The position numbers and the translations under genes are program-made. From NCBI GenBank assembly GCA_963619835.1, contig CAVEYD010000026.1, positions 1-15,728 of the forward strand: a stretch of DNA of 15,728 nucleotides. Direction: 5' to 3'. Shown piece after piece: positions 8,001 to 15,684 of the stretch. The stretch comes from Fimimonas sp963619835. GTDB taxonomy: Bacteria > Bacillota > Clostridia > Christensenellales > CAG-314. A model generated the notes under the pieces. The model saw only the letters and a list, made by a program, of their open reading frames with translations, made no database searches and was not told where the DNA came from. The first letter of the stretch is position 1, and each line of letters begins with the position of its first letter.

Positions 8001-8854
8001 TTTAAGTCGCTGGTTGCATATCTTCCGCCGTCAAGGGGCACCATTGCTCTGAGTTCCGGAGGAAGTACCGGCAAAACGGTAAGAATCATCCATTCAGGGC
8101 GGTTACCGCTCTTGCGGAATGCTTCGACAATGTCTAAACGTTTGATTGCGCGGACTTTCTTGGCACCTTGAGTTGTTTTTGCAAGGATTTCTTTAAGTTC
8201 CTTAGATTCCTTTTCCAAATCGATGTTTTGCAAAAGTTCGCGAACGGCTTCGGCACCTGTTCCGGCACGGAAGTTTTGTAAAGGATTTTCCTTGATGCGT
8301 TCTTGAGCTTCACGATACTCGTTCATGGTGAGAATTTGCTTGTACTGCAAGTCACTGTCCATGGGATCGATTACAACGTAGCTTTGGAAATTGATTAGTT
8401 GTTCCAAATATTTGGGGGACATATCCAAAATGAGCCCCATTCTGGAAGGTGTTCCTCTAAAGTACCAAATGTGAGAAACGGGAGCGGCAAGTTCGATGTG
8501 TCCCATACGCTCTCTACGTACTTTGGACTTGGTTACTTTTACTCCGCATTTTTCGCAAACGATACCTTTGTAACGGATGCGTTTGTACTTACCGCAATGA
8601 CATTCCCAGTCTTTTACAGGCCCGAATATTCTTTCGCAGAATAGTCCGTCCTTTTCCGGTTTTTGTGTGCGGTAGTTGATTGTTTCGGACTTTTTAACTT
8701 CGCCGAAACTCCATTCACGAATTTTTTCGGGAGAAGCGATTCCGATTTGAATAGAATCGAAATCGTTCATAATTCCCGTACGAGCCAACGTGTTGGAACG
8801 CAACGTTGAGAGTTCTTGTCCTGTAATAACATTGTTGTTTATTTCATTACTCAT
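5069..8854 (-). CDS. rpoC: RNA polymerase beta' subunit
   Basis: Beta' subunit, which holds the catalytic magnesium and much of the DNA-binding clamp. The protein has 1261 residues, somewhat longer than Bacillus RpoC (about 1200). The N-terminal zinc ribbon has cysteines 85, 87, 100 and 103. The active-site motif NADFDGDQM is at 477-485 with catalytic aspartates 479, 481 and 483. The bridge helix is around 839-863, the second zinc site has cysteines 871, 950, 957 and 960, and the trigger loop has TMRTFHTGG around 993-1001. The C-terminus ends in a short acidic tail. The start at 8854 is chosen because GGGAGG lies at 8864-8869 in the 17-nt gap after rpoB. It adds 28 residues before the conserved MNDFDSIQIGIASPEKI; the ATG at 8770 has no convincing ribosome binding site. 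Translational coupling with rpoB is likely. Confidence 0.98.
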   Translation of the reverse strand: MSNEINNNVITGQELSTLRSNTLARTGIMNDFDSIQIGIASPEKIREWSFGEVKKSETINYRTQKPEKDGLFCERIFGPVKDWECHCGKYKRIRYKGIVCEKCGVKVTKSKVRRERMGHIELAAPVSHIWYFRGTPSRMGLILDMSPKYLEQLINFQSYVVIDPMDSDLQYKQILTMNEYREAQERIKENPLQNFRAGTGAEAVRELLQNIDLEKESKELKEILAKTTQGAKKVRAIKRLDIVEAFRKSGNRPEWMILTVLPVLPPELRAMVPLDGGRYATSDLNDLYRRVINRNNRLKKMIEINAPEILINNEKRMLQDAVDSLLDNSRSKRPQTGAGNRELKSLSGLLRGKQGRFRQNLLGKRVDYSGRSVIVVGPELKLHQCGIPKEMALELFKPFVMRKLVETNQCHNVKSAKKRVERADAKVWDILEGIIKDHPVMLNRAPTLHRLSIQAFEPVLVEGRAIKLHPLACTAFNADFDGDQMAVHVPLSIEAQAEARYLMLAANNILKLADGKPVICPTQDMVLGCYYLTSVRPVDTTEIVKIMQLYDKARANQVLTEDEIALLRKGKFYAGFDEAYQAYVAKDITLQTIINVRLEDGSKIWTTVGRMIFCQAIYYDYKDSSAESDDPYITDPEILAKREYERKTLGIPMGLTVEMINNPKSYLVSKGTLSTIVEKCFKLRGTTPTAVMLDNVKALGYKYSTISGLTTSVFDMNIPAEKKEVLHDSEQEVIAIEENFNEGFITENERYQAVIKVWKDAAEKIETLVKNNMEADNPIWMMSDSKARGSMDQIRQCCGMRGLMADPSGRTIELPVKSCFREGLSVLEYFISSHGGRKGLADTALKTADSGYLTRRLVDVAQNVIIREEDCSVGSHAPGMWVEAFRGTGKNEIVEKFEDRIIGRYVVDDVINPTTGEVICPGDTMITDDLAAEIVKAGINRLYIRTALTCRSEHGVCCKCYGANMATGKPVNLGEAVGVIAAQSIGEPGTQLTMRTFHTGGVATSDDITQGLPRVEELFEARKPKGCAIICEVNGVVTIPQNTERKLVQITESNGKVKEYNIPYTSRIIVHNGETVESGQPLTDGSIFPQDLLTTKGLKAVEEYILKEVQQTYRTNGVEINDKHIEVIVRQMLRKVRIEDSGTTDLLPGEVIDIFKFEEANSKALEEDGVPATAKRVLLGITKASLATDSFLSAASFQETSRVLTEAAIKNKSDPLYGLKENVIIGKMISAGTGLQQYRDLELTPVHEEEEEAPVEEEIAE

Positions 8855-8863
8855 ATTACGTTT

Positions 8864-8869
8864 CCTCCC
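8864..8869 (-). promoter_or_regulatory. rpoC ribosome binding site (decides the start)
   Basis: GGGAGG lies 9 nt before the ATG at 8854 and just after the rpoB stop. It supports the longer RpoC N-terminus over the conserved-family start at 8770. Confidence 0.75.
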
Positions 8870-8871
8870 GT

Positions 8872-11800
8872 TTATTCTTCATCGTCTTCGGCATCGTCGT
8901 CGTCAAACAAGTCGATGTCGTCGTCTTTGTCTTCGGCTGAGCCGATTGCGTCAAGCAAGTTGTCTAAACCTTCGTCAGAAAGATTTTCTTCGTCTTCCGG
9001 AATAAAGTCGTCATTTGAATTGTCTTCAACAGAATCGTTGCTGTCAAACAAATCGTCAAGAGTGAAGTCGTCGTCTTCGTCAGCAAATGCAGGTTGTTCC
9101 TTGCCGGCAAAGATATCTTCTTCTTCGGTTGCGTTGATAACTTCGTTTCTGCGATTTTCCTTTTCGGCAAGCAAGATTTCGTTGTAATCGGCTTCGTCGT
9201 CGGTAGAATCGCGAACGATAATTTCTTCCTTATCGGCAGACAATACTTTGACATCCAAAGCAAGAGATTGCAACTCTTTAATAAGTACTTTGAATGATTC
9301 CGGAATGCCGGGATCGGGAATATTTTCGCCCTTAACAATTGCTTCGTAAGTCTTTGTACGTCCGACAACGTCGTCCGACTTGACTGTAAGAATTTCTTGC
9401 AAAACGTTTGCTGCGCCGTAAGCTTCGAGTGCCCAAACTTCCATTTCACCGAAACGTTGTCCGCCCATTTGCGCTTTTCCTCCGAGAGGTTGTTGCGTAA
9501 CAAGGCTGTAAGGACCTGTGCTTCTTGCGTGAATCTTGTCGTCGACAAGGTGAATAAGTTTGAGGTAATACATGTAACCGACGGTTACTCTGTTTTCAAA
9601 CGGCTCGCCTGTACGTCCGTCGTAAAGTTGGACTTTGCCGTCAACTTTTTTTGTTTCGGGGTTGACAAGTCCGTTTTCTTGGAATAATTGACTGATTTGT
9701 GCTTCGGTTGCACCATCGAATACCGGTGTTGCAATCTTCCAACCGAGCATTTTTGCTACTAATCCGAGGTGTACTTCCAAAACCTGACCGAGGTTCATAC
9801 GAGAAGGTACGCCAAGCGGGTTAAGTACGATTTGTAAAGGTGTTCCGTCTTCCATAAACGGCATGTCGGCTTCCGGTAAAATGCGGGATACTACACCCTT
9901 GTTACCGTGACGGCCTGCCATTTTGTCGCCGACAGAGATTTTACGTTTTTGTGCAATGTAAACACGAACAAGCTTGCTTACGCCCGGATCGAGTTCGTCT
10001 TTGTTTTCGCGAGTGAACACTTTTACGTCTACTACGATACCGCCTTCACCGTTGGGAACGCGGAGTGATGTGTCACGTACTTCACGAGCTTTTTCGGCAA
10101 AGATTGCACGAAGCAAACGTTCTTCCGGAGTAAGATCGGTTTCTCCCTTGGGAGTAACTTTACCGACAAGAATATCACCGGGACGTACTTCGGCACCTAT
10201 ACGAACAATACCGTTTTCGTCAAGGTCTTTAAGTGCGTCATCGCCTGTGTTGGGAATTTCACGAGTAAATTCTTCCGGTCCGAGTTTGGTTTCACGACAC
10301 TCGATTTGATGCTCTTCAATGTGGATTGAAGTGTAAAGGTCGTTTTTGACAAGTTCTTCGGAAATAAGTACTGCGTCTTCGTAGTTGTAGCCTTCCCATG
10401 TCATAAAGCCTATGAGCATGTTTCTACCGAGTGCAAGTTCGCCACCTTCGGTGCTGGGACCGTCGGCAAGAATATCGCCTTTGTTGACACGATCGCCAAC
10501 GTTGACAATGATTTTTTGGTTGATGCAAGTACCTTGGTTGCTACGAACAAACTTTTTGAGGTTGTACTCTTGAAGCGTTCCGTTGTCGGCTTGGACAATA
10601 ATCTTGTCGTCGGCTGCACGGAGAACAACTCCGGACTCTTTTGCGATGATCATTACACCGCTGTCGTAAGCAATACGTGCTTCGATACCGGTTGCAACAA
10701 TGGGTGCTTCCGGACTGATGATGGGAACAGCTTGACGTTGCATGTTGGATCCCATTAGTGCACGGTGGGTATCGTCTGTTTCGAGGAACGGAATAAGGCT
10801 TGTTGCAACTGAAATAAGTTGGCGAGGAGATACGTCGATGTAGTCTACTCTTTCACGAGGCAATTCCAAAATTTCTTCGGCACGACGGCAAGACAAACGT
10901 TCGTTTACAAAATATCCGTTTTCGTCAAGTTGTTCGTTTGCTTGTCCGATAATGTACTTGTCTTCTTCGTCGGCAGTTAAATATTCTACGTTGTCCGTTA
11001 CGGTTTGGTGAATTTTGTCTACACGACGGTAAGGCGCTTCGATAAAGCCGTACTCGTTGATGCGAGCATAGCCTGCAAGCGATGTGATAAGACCGATGTT
11101 TTGACCTTCCGGGGTTTCGATGGGGCACATTCTGCCGTAGTGAGTGTAGTGAACGTCACGTACTTCGAATGTTGCACGTTCTCTGTTTAATCCGCCCGGG
11201 CCTAATGCTGACAACTTACGTTTGTGGGTAAGTTCGGCAATCGGGTTGGTTTGATCCATGAATTGTGAAAGTTGGCTGGATCCGAAAAATTCTTTGATTG
11301 CGGATGCTACGGGACGAACGTTGATAAGCGTTTGTGCGGTAGCTTTTCCGGGTTCTTGAATTTGCATACGTTCGCGAATGACTCTTTCCAAACGAGAAAT
11401 ACCGATACGGAATTGGTTTTGAAGTAGTTCGCCTACGGAACGTACACGACGATTTGCCAAGTGGTCGATATCGTCGGCTGTGCCGATGCCGTATTTCATT
11501 ACAAGGTTGTAGTTGACTGTTGCAATAATGTCTTGACGGGTAATGTGCTTGGAGATAAGTTCGTCACGTTTTTCGTACAAAAGTGTGGCTGTATCTTCAA
11601 GAGACAATTCGTTGGACAAAATTTCTTGGAAAACTACACTGTCGACAGCATCGTAAAGACCGCATGCGGCAAAATCGATTGCCGTAAAGCGCTTGTCGTA
11701 AGCCATAGCAAACAACTTGGGATCAACTGTGCGGTTGCCGATTACCTTTACGCGAGGAGTTTCGGTGTCCATGGCAATAACGCCTGCGGTATTTGACTTG

Positions 11801-13251
11801 TAAAGATTGTAGCCGTTGTCGTAAGCGATTTTTGCAGCTTCGGTTACAAGAACACAAGATTTTTGTTCGTCGTAAGAAGCCTTGGGAATATCGACAAGTT
11901 CACGACCGCTTACGTCGATTGCTTCGCCGTAAACGTTGAGCGTGCCGATTTGAGACATGATGATGCAATCGAGATTTTCGGCAAGAATTTTTTCGTAATC
12001 GTGAACATTTTGTGCTTCGGTTGCGTCAAAAATCTTGGTGTAAGTTTCGGTTGTTGTGTGAATTGAGTTGATGCCACTGTGTTGAATATCGAAAGCATCG
12101 GATTCGGTCAAAACAGTGCCTTTTGCAATTGTGCGCTTTTGAGGAATAGTGACTTTGCTATCAAGATATTGTCCGACAACTTGAGAATAAAATTCGTCAC
12201 TGTCGGCAACGTCTACGGTTACGGTTGTGCCGTGATCGTTTAGAATTTTTACTTGACTAACTACACCGCTTTGAGCGATAAGCTTTGCTTGTTCGCTTGT
12301 TAAGCATGTGTATTGAGGAAGTGTGAACAAGGAAACTTCGACATCGTCGCCCAAAGTTAGACCTACAATGCGGGTTGCCAAAGACAACTTTTTGTTGAAC
12401 TTGTAACGTCCGACTTTTGCAAGGTCGTAACGCTTAGCATCAAACAACAAGTCGTTTAATGTCTTTTGAACAGACTCGTCTGTAGGAATTTCACCGGGAC
12501 GCAAACGTTTGTAGATTTCTACAAGAGATTCTTGGTCGGTTGCAGTGTCGTCCTTGTTGAAAGTTAGCGACAAAACGGGATCGTACTCGAACATTTTGGC
12601 AATGTAGTTGCCACTTCTGTTCTCCTTAACCATGCCGTCATGCAAAATTCCGCGCAAAAGCACCGTAATAGGTAACTTTCTGTTACGGTCGACATGAACG
12701 TACAATACGCTGTTGTTGGTGTCGTGTTCGATTTCGAGCCATGCACCTCTTGTGGGCATTGCCGTTGTGTTGTAAGCCGGCTTGCCGTTTTTGTCCGGAA
12801 TAATGTCACAATAAACACCCGGAGAACGTACAAGTTGCGATACGATTACACGCTCGGCACCGTTGATAATGAAACTGCCGTTTTCTGTCATGAGAGGGAA
12901 ATCGCCCATGAAAACGTCTTGTTCGGAAATTTCGCCTGTGCCTTTGTTGGTAAGACGAACCTTTAGACGTAAAGGTGCGGCATAAGTTGCATCGCGGAGA
13001 CGACATTCTTCTTCGGAATACTTGGGCGTATCTTCGATACGATGCTCCAAAAAGTCCAAACGGAAATGTCCGGCAAAATCTTCGATGGGCGAGAAGTCCT
13101 CAAATACTTCTTTGATGCCTTGATCGAGAAAAGCCTGATAGCTTGCCTTTTGTACCTCGATTAGATCGGGCAAAGGCAAAACTTCTTTGCATTGCGAAAA
13201 GTTTTTTCTTTCATGATTCCCGTATTTGCGGGTTTTGATTTCTTGTGCCAT
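8872..13251 (-). CDS. rpoB: RNA polymerase beta subunit, with large lobe insertion and acidic C-terminal tail
   Basis: Beta subunit of RNA polymerase. At 1459 residues it is well above Bacillus RpoB (about 1190) and above E. coli (1342). The rifampicin region is at 657-688 (GSSQLSQFMDQTNP, then HKRKLSALGPGGL). The equivalents of E. coli Q513, D516, H526 and S531 are Q663, D666, H676 and S681, all wild type, so the rifampicin pocket looks sensitive. The region between FNKKL (285-289) and DDIDHL (593-598) is about 300 residues against about 115 in Bacillus, an insertion of roughly 190. It contains repeated module-like segments. After the conserved end near LDVKVLSADKEE (1332-1343), an acidic tail of about 110 residues follows. 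The ATG at 13251 has GAGGAG at 13260-13265, 8 nt upstream. rpoC follows after 17 nt. No rplJ-rplL genes precede it. Confidence 0.98.
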   Translation of the reverse strand: MAQEIKTRKYGNHERKNFSQCKEVLPLPDLIEVQKASYQAFLDQGIKEVFEDFSPIEDFAGHFRLDFLEHRIEDTPKYSEEECRLRDATYAAPLRLKVRLTNKGTGEISEQDVFMGDFPLMTENGSFIINGAERVIVSQLVRSPGVYCDIIPDKNGKPAYNTTAMPTRGAWLEIEHDTNNSVLYVHVDRNRKLPITVLLRGILHDGMVKENRSGNYIAKMFEYDPVLSLTFNKDDTATDQESLVEIYKRLRPGEIPTDESVQKTLNDLLFDAKRYDLAKVGRYKFNKKLSLATRIVGLTLGDDVEVSLFTLPQYTCLTSEQAKLIAQSGVVSQVKILNDHGTTVTVDVADSDEFYSQVVGQYLDSKVTIPQKRTIAKGTVLTESDAFDIQHSGINSIHTTTETYTKIFDATEAQNVHDYEKILAENLDCIIMSQIGTLNVYGEAIDVSGRELVDIPKASYDEQKSCVLVTEAAKIAYDNGYNLYKSNTAGVIAMDTETPRVKVIGNRTVDPKLFAMAYDKRFTAIDFAACGLYDAVDSVVFQEILSNELSLEDTATLLYEKRDELISKHITRQDIIATVNYNLVMKYGIGTADDIDHLANRRVRSVGELLQNQFRIGISRLERVIRERMQIQEPGKATAQTLINVRPVASAIKEFFGSSQLSQFMDQTNPIAELTHKRKLSALGPGGLNRERATFEVRDVHYTHYGRMCPIETPEGQNIGLITSLAGYARINEYGFIEAPYRRVDKIHQTVTDNVEYLTADEEDKYIIGQANEQLDENGYFVNERLSCRRAEEILELPRERVDYIDVSPRQLISVATSLIPFLETDDTHRALMGSNMQRQAVPIISPEAPIVATGIEARIAYDSGVMIIAKESGVVLRAADDKIIVQADNGTLQEYNLKKFVRSNQGTCINQKIIVNVGDRVNKGDILADGPSTEGGELALGRNMLIGFMTWEGYNYEDAVLISEELVKNDLYTSIHIEEHQIECRETKLGPEEFTREIPNTGDDALKDLDENGIVRIGAEVRPGDILVGKVTPKGETDLTPEERLLRAIFAEKAREVRDTSLRVPNGEGGIVVDVKVFTRENKDELDPGVSKLVRVYIAQKRKISVGDKMAGRHGNKGVVSRILPEADMPFMEDGTPLQIVLNPLGVPSRMNLGQVLEVHLGLVAKMLGWKIATPVFDGATEAQISQLFQENGLVNPETKKVDGKVQLYDGRTGEPFENRVTVGYMYYLKLIHLVDDKIHARSTGPYSLVTQQPLGGKAQMGGQRFGEMEVWALEAYGAANVLQEILTVKSDDVVGRTKTYEAIVKGENIPDPGIPESFKVLIKELQSLALDVKVLSADKEEIIVRDSTDDEADYNEILLAEKENRRNEVINATEEEDIFAGKEQPAFADEDDDFTLDDLFDSNDSVEDNSNDDFIPEDEENLSDEGLDNLLDAIGSAEDKDDDIDLFDDDDAEDDEE

Positions 13252-13508
13252 TTACACAACTCCTCAAAAAAATAATTCTTTTAATGTTTGTTAAAACAGT
13301 TGCAAAAGATTGTCGTGGAAAATTGTGAAAAATCCACGACTTTATGCCTATAAAAGCAACGATTTTTTAACTAAAAAATATTTTTTATTTTGATTGACTT
13401 TTGCTGATTTGCACTGCAAAAATGCAGTTTTTACAGCAAAAAACAACAAAAAATTGATGTTTTTAGGCTAAAAAAAGCGCAAAATACCCCTATAAGGCAA
13501 AAATCTAC
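13252..13508 (-). promoter_or_regulatory. Long rpoB 5' leader with two hairpins
   Basis: The region between the predicted transcription start (about 13508) and the rpoB ATG holds no credible gene. It contains a two-part stem at 13399-13441 (outer TTTTGCTG/CAGCAAAA, inner ACTGCA/TGCAGT with a 4-nt loop). Nearer the gene is a perfect 8-bp stem GTCGTGGA/TCCACGAC with a 13-nt loop at 13312-13340. Neither is followed by a proper U-run. GAGGAG for rpoB is at 13260-13265. The leader is a candidate for mRNA-level control of rpoBC in the absence of rplJL, which is inference. Confidence 0.55.
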
Positions 13509-13514
13509 GCATAT

Positions 13515-13543
13515 ATAATAGCACTAACGATAGCAATAGTCAA
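13515..13543 (-). promoter_or_regulatory. rpoB promoter (extended -10)
   Basis: The -35 TTGACT is at 13538-13543, followed by a 17-nt spacer and -10 TATTAT at 13515-13520 preceded by TGC, the extended -10 motif. This is the best promoter match in the gene-free 484-bp gap (13252-13735) and is correctly oriented for rpoB. It implies a leader of about 255 nt. Confidence 0.78.
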
Positions 13544-13630
13544 AATGTATTACGTATAAAATTTCAAAAAATAAATATAAAAATATTTTTTCATTTTTGA
13601 ATAATAAAACGATAGATGAAACTATGAGTG

Positions 13631-13673
13631 AAAAAATTTGCGTTTTAGGGAAAATTTTATGTGAAAACGCAAA
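13631..13673 (-). terminator. Second intrinsic terminator after the GNAT gene
   Basis: Perfect 10-bp inverted repeat TTTGCGTTTT/AAAACGCAAA (13664-13673 and 13637-13646) with a 17-nt loop, followed on the minus strand by a run of six T (13631-13636). It lies downstream of the first terminator and upstream of the rpoB promoter. Confidence 0.65.
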
Positions 13674-13683
13674 AGAGAAAAAC

Positions 13684-13729
13684 AAAAAAAATTGATGCTT
13701 CGAATTGTTAAATTGCGATGCATCAATTT
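13684..13729 (-). terminator. First intrinsic terminator after the GNAT gene
   Basis: Perfect 10-bp stem AAATTGATGC/GCATCAATTT (13720-13729 and 13689-13698). Its 21-nt loop can pair further, and on the minus strand it runs into eight consecutive T. It begins about 7 nt after the GNAT stop codon. Confidence 0.85.
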
Positions 13730-13735
13730 GAATTT

Positions 13736-14296
13736 TTAGTATTTTGCGTACTTGCCGTTGATATCGACATTGTTTTTTAGATAGATGGCAAAGTCTTGAT
13801 AAAGACTGTTTGAGATGGGCTTGCCGTAAGTTAAAATTACAAGGGGCAAATCGTCGTCGCCAAGGTGATAATGCGGTTGAATGTGATTAAAATTGTTTTG
13901 CACCATTCCGTTGCGCTTGTAAAAATTTATTCTTCGTGCGGTCAATTCGTCTGTGGGCAATTCCGCCTCTAAAATTAGCGGAAGGGTTAGATTTAAGTTT
14001 ACAAGTGCATGCAAAATTTTTCCGCCGTAACCTTTGTTGCGAACACTTGGCGAAGTGCAAAAATTTTCAAAATATATAAAATTTGGCGTTTGAAAATACC
14101 CTACCACTCCCAAACGGACGTCTCCGTCGGTTGCGATGCAAAGTCGATAGTCCGGATGAGTTAAAACGGCTTTTTGCGATTGTTCGGTGCGACGCTCGGA
14201 CAAGGGAAAACTTTGAGTAAGAAGATCCATTGCCCATGCAAAAGCTTGGCTGTCCGTTTCGGTTGGTAAAATTCGCTGAAAATTGATGTTTGACAT
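13736..14296 (-). CDS. GNAT-family N-acetyltransferase
   Basis: Predicted cytoplasmic acetyl-CoA-dependent acyltransferase; the substrate is unknown. The protein has 186 residues, normal for a single GNAT domain. The acetyl-CoA-binding motif A is visible as VRNKGYGGK (85-93), preceded by the strand YFENFCTSPS (75-84). The motif B-like FYKRNGM is at 125-131. The start at 14296 (MSNINFQRIL) is two bases after the stop of the transporter gene, so translation is probably coupled to it; no strong ribosome binding site is seen. The open frame continues upstream to 14887 but that part overlaps the transporter in another frame and is not credible. Two terminators follow the gene. It may modify a small molecule or a protein; pairing with a MATE transporter could hint at detoxification but proves nothing. 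Confidence 0.88.
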   Translation of the reverse strand: MSNINFQRILPTETDSQAFAWAMDLLTQSFPLSERRTEQSQKAVLTHPDYRLCIATDGDVRLGVVGYFQTPNFIYFENFCTSPSVRNKGYGGKILHALVNLNLTLPLILEAELPTDELTARRINFYKRNGMVQNNFNHIQPHYHLGDDDLPLVILTYGKPISNSLYQDFAIYLKNNVDINGKYAKY

Positions 14297-14298
14297 GG

Positions 14299-15684
14299 CT
14301 ACACTATTTGATTTATCCAAATTTTCTTTTTGAGCATGACGTAACCGAGAATACACTTGAAAATTTCGATTCCGTTGGCACATAAATAGATAAGTTCGAC
14401 AGAAAAATTTGTAAAATTGGCAAGCGCTAACGCAAGCGGAAAGTTTACACAACACACGAAAACACTGTCGTACAAAAATGTGATTAGCGTTTTGCCGCCT
14501 GAACGTAACGTGAAGTAGCAGGAATGTAAAAATCCATGCATTGGCATGATACAACCGGTTATCAACAAAAAGTTGCCGGCAATTTGCTTGGCTTCGTCCG
14601 AAACATTGTAGGCAAGCGGAAACAAATGCGACGTTGCGGCAAGAATAATTCCCATAACGGTACCGGCAAAGACTGCAAAAGCAATGAGTTTGCGGTCGAT
14701 ATCTTGTGCCTGTTCGATTTCGCCTGCGCCAAGATACTTGCCGACGATAATTCCGACACTGTTGCCGAGTGCCATATAAGCAATGGTAAAGCAATTGACA
14801 ACCGTTGATGAGATTGAATAGGCGGCATTTGCCGACAAACCACGTAGACTGTAAGCATACGCTACACCGCTCATTCCGGTTGACCAAAGAAGTTCGTTGA
14901 AAAATAAAGGCGAGCCTTTTTTGATAATGTTGACAATGAGTGTTTTGTCGATAACAAAAAAGCGTTTGTAAAGTTGGGTTGAATAATACAATTTTTTGTT
15001 TGTGTGAGTGGCAACAAGCAAGATGCCGAGTTCGACAAAACGAGATATAACACTTGCGATTGCCGCACCTTTAACTCCCATAACGGGACAACCGAGTTTG
15101 CCGAAAATTAACAAATAGTTGCCGATGCAGTTGACTCCGACGGCGGCAAAACCTGCAATCATGGGCAATACTGTGTGTTCGGTTTCGCGCAAGGTGCTAC
15201 TGTAGGCTTGTGAAAACGCAAATGGCAACAAACCGATGAGCATTATCCAAATGTAATCGACACCGAATTGCAAGGTGCGAACGGGATCGCCTTCGGACGA
15301 ACTTGTGGAAATAAACAAATTGATTAACGGTTTGTTGAAAAAAGCAAAAATTGCAACCGCAACTGCAGTGATAATTGTTACGACAATAAGTTTGAAACGA
15401 AAAGTTTGTACAACACCTTCGTTATCTTTTTTACCATGGTACTGCGCAGTGAAAATTCCGCAACCGGAAACCGCTCCGAAAATGGCAAGGTTGAAAATGT
15501 AAATGAGTTGATTTACGTTTGATACACCGCACATTTCGTCTTGTCCGATCTGCCCGACCATGACGTTGTCCAGAAGAGAAACAAAGTTGGATATGCCGTT
15601 TTGTATCATGATGGGTATGGCAACGGCAAAAACCATTTTGTAGAAGGCTTTGTCGCCTATAAATTTTTTAAAAAATTTTTTCAT
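14299..15684 (-). CDS. MATE-family efflux transporter
   Basis: Predicted inner-membrane cation-coupled antiporter of the multidrug and toxic compound extrusion family; the substrate is unknown. The protein has 461 residues with roughly twelve hydrophobic segments in two homologous halves. Typical features are the first helix region MIQNGISNFVSLLDNVMVG (26-44), the second-half GKYLGAGEIEQAQ motif (315-327) and LRSGGKT at 393-399. The lysine-rich start MKKFFKKFIGDKAFYK is usual for clostridial members. No Shine-Dalgarno sequence is visible before the ATG at 15684; only A/T-rich sequence precedes it and the upstream end of the transcript may lie outside the window. The downstream GNAT gene starts two bases after the TAG stop. 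No damage is seen. Confidence 0.93.
   Translation of the reverse strand: MKKFFKKFIGDKAFYKMVFAVAIPIMIQNGISNFVSLLDNVMVGQIGQDEMCGVSNVNQLIYIFNLAIFGAVSGCGIFTAQYHGKKDNEGVVQTFRFKLIVVTIITAVAVAIFAFFNKPLINLFISTSSSEGDPVRTLQFGVDYIWIMLIGLLPFAFSQAYSSTLRETEHTVLPMIAGFAAVGVNCIGNYLLIFGKLGCPVMGVKGAAIASVISRFVELGILLVATHTNKKLYYSTQLYKRFFVIDKTLIVNIIKKGSPLFFNELLWSTGMSGVAYAYSLRGLSANAAYSISSTVVNCFTIAYMALGNSVGIIVGKYLGAGEIEQAQDIDRKLIAFAVFAGTVMGIILAATSHLFPLAYNVSDEAKQIAGNFLLITGCIMPMHGFLHSCYFTLRSGGKTLITFLYDSVFVCCVNFPLALALANFTNFSVELIYLCANGIEIFKCILGYVMLKKKIWINQIV

Noticed and set aside
8816..9187. Serine-rich plus-strand frame opposite the RpoB tail
   Set aside because: It is the complement of Asp/Glu codons in the acidic tail, with no independent coding evidence.
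11191..11283. Possible rifampicin-resistance changes in RpoB
   Set aside because: The equivalents of Q513, D516, H526, S531, P564 and I572 are all wild type. The Lys at the R529 equivalent is a conservative change that I cannot link to resistance.
13468..13512. 14-codon ORF at the start of the rpoB leader
   Set aside because: Its ATG (13510-13512) lies only three bases past the -10, so it is probably not on the transcript, and it has no ribosome binding site.
13736..14887. 383-codon frame that would extend the GNAT protein upstream
   Set aside because: The extension overlaps the transporter gene in another frame and has unnatural Cys/Arg/Gln-rich composition. The GNAT domain begins at the ATG at 14296.
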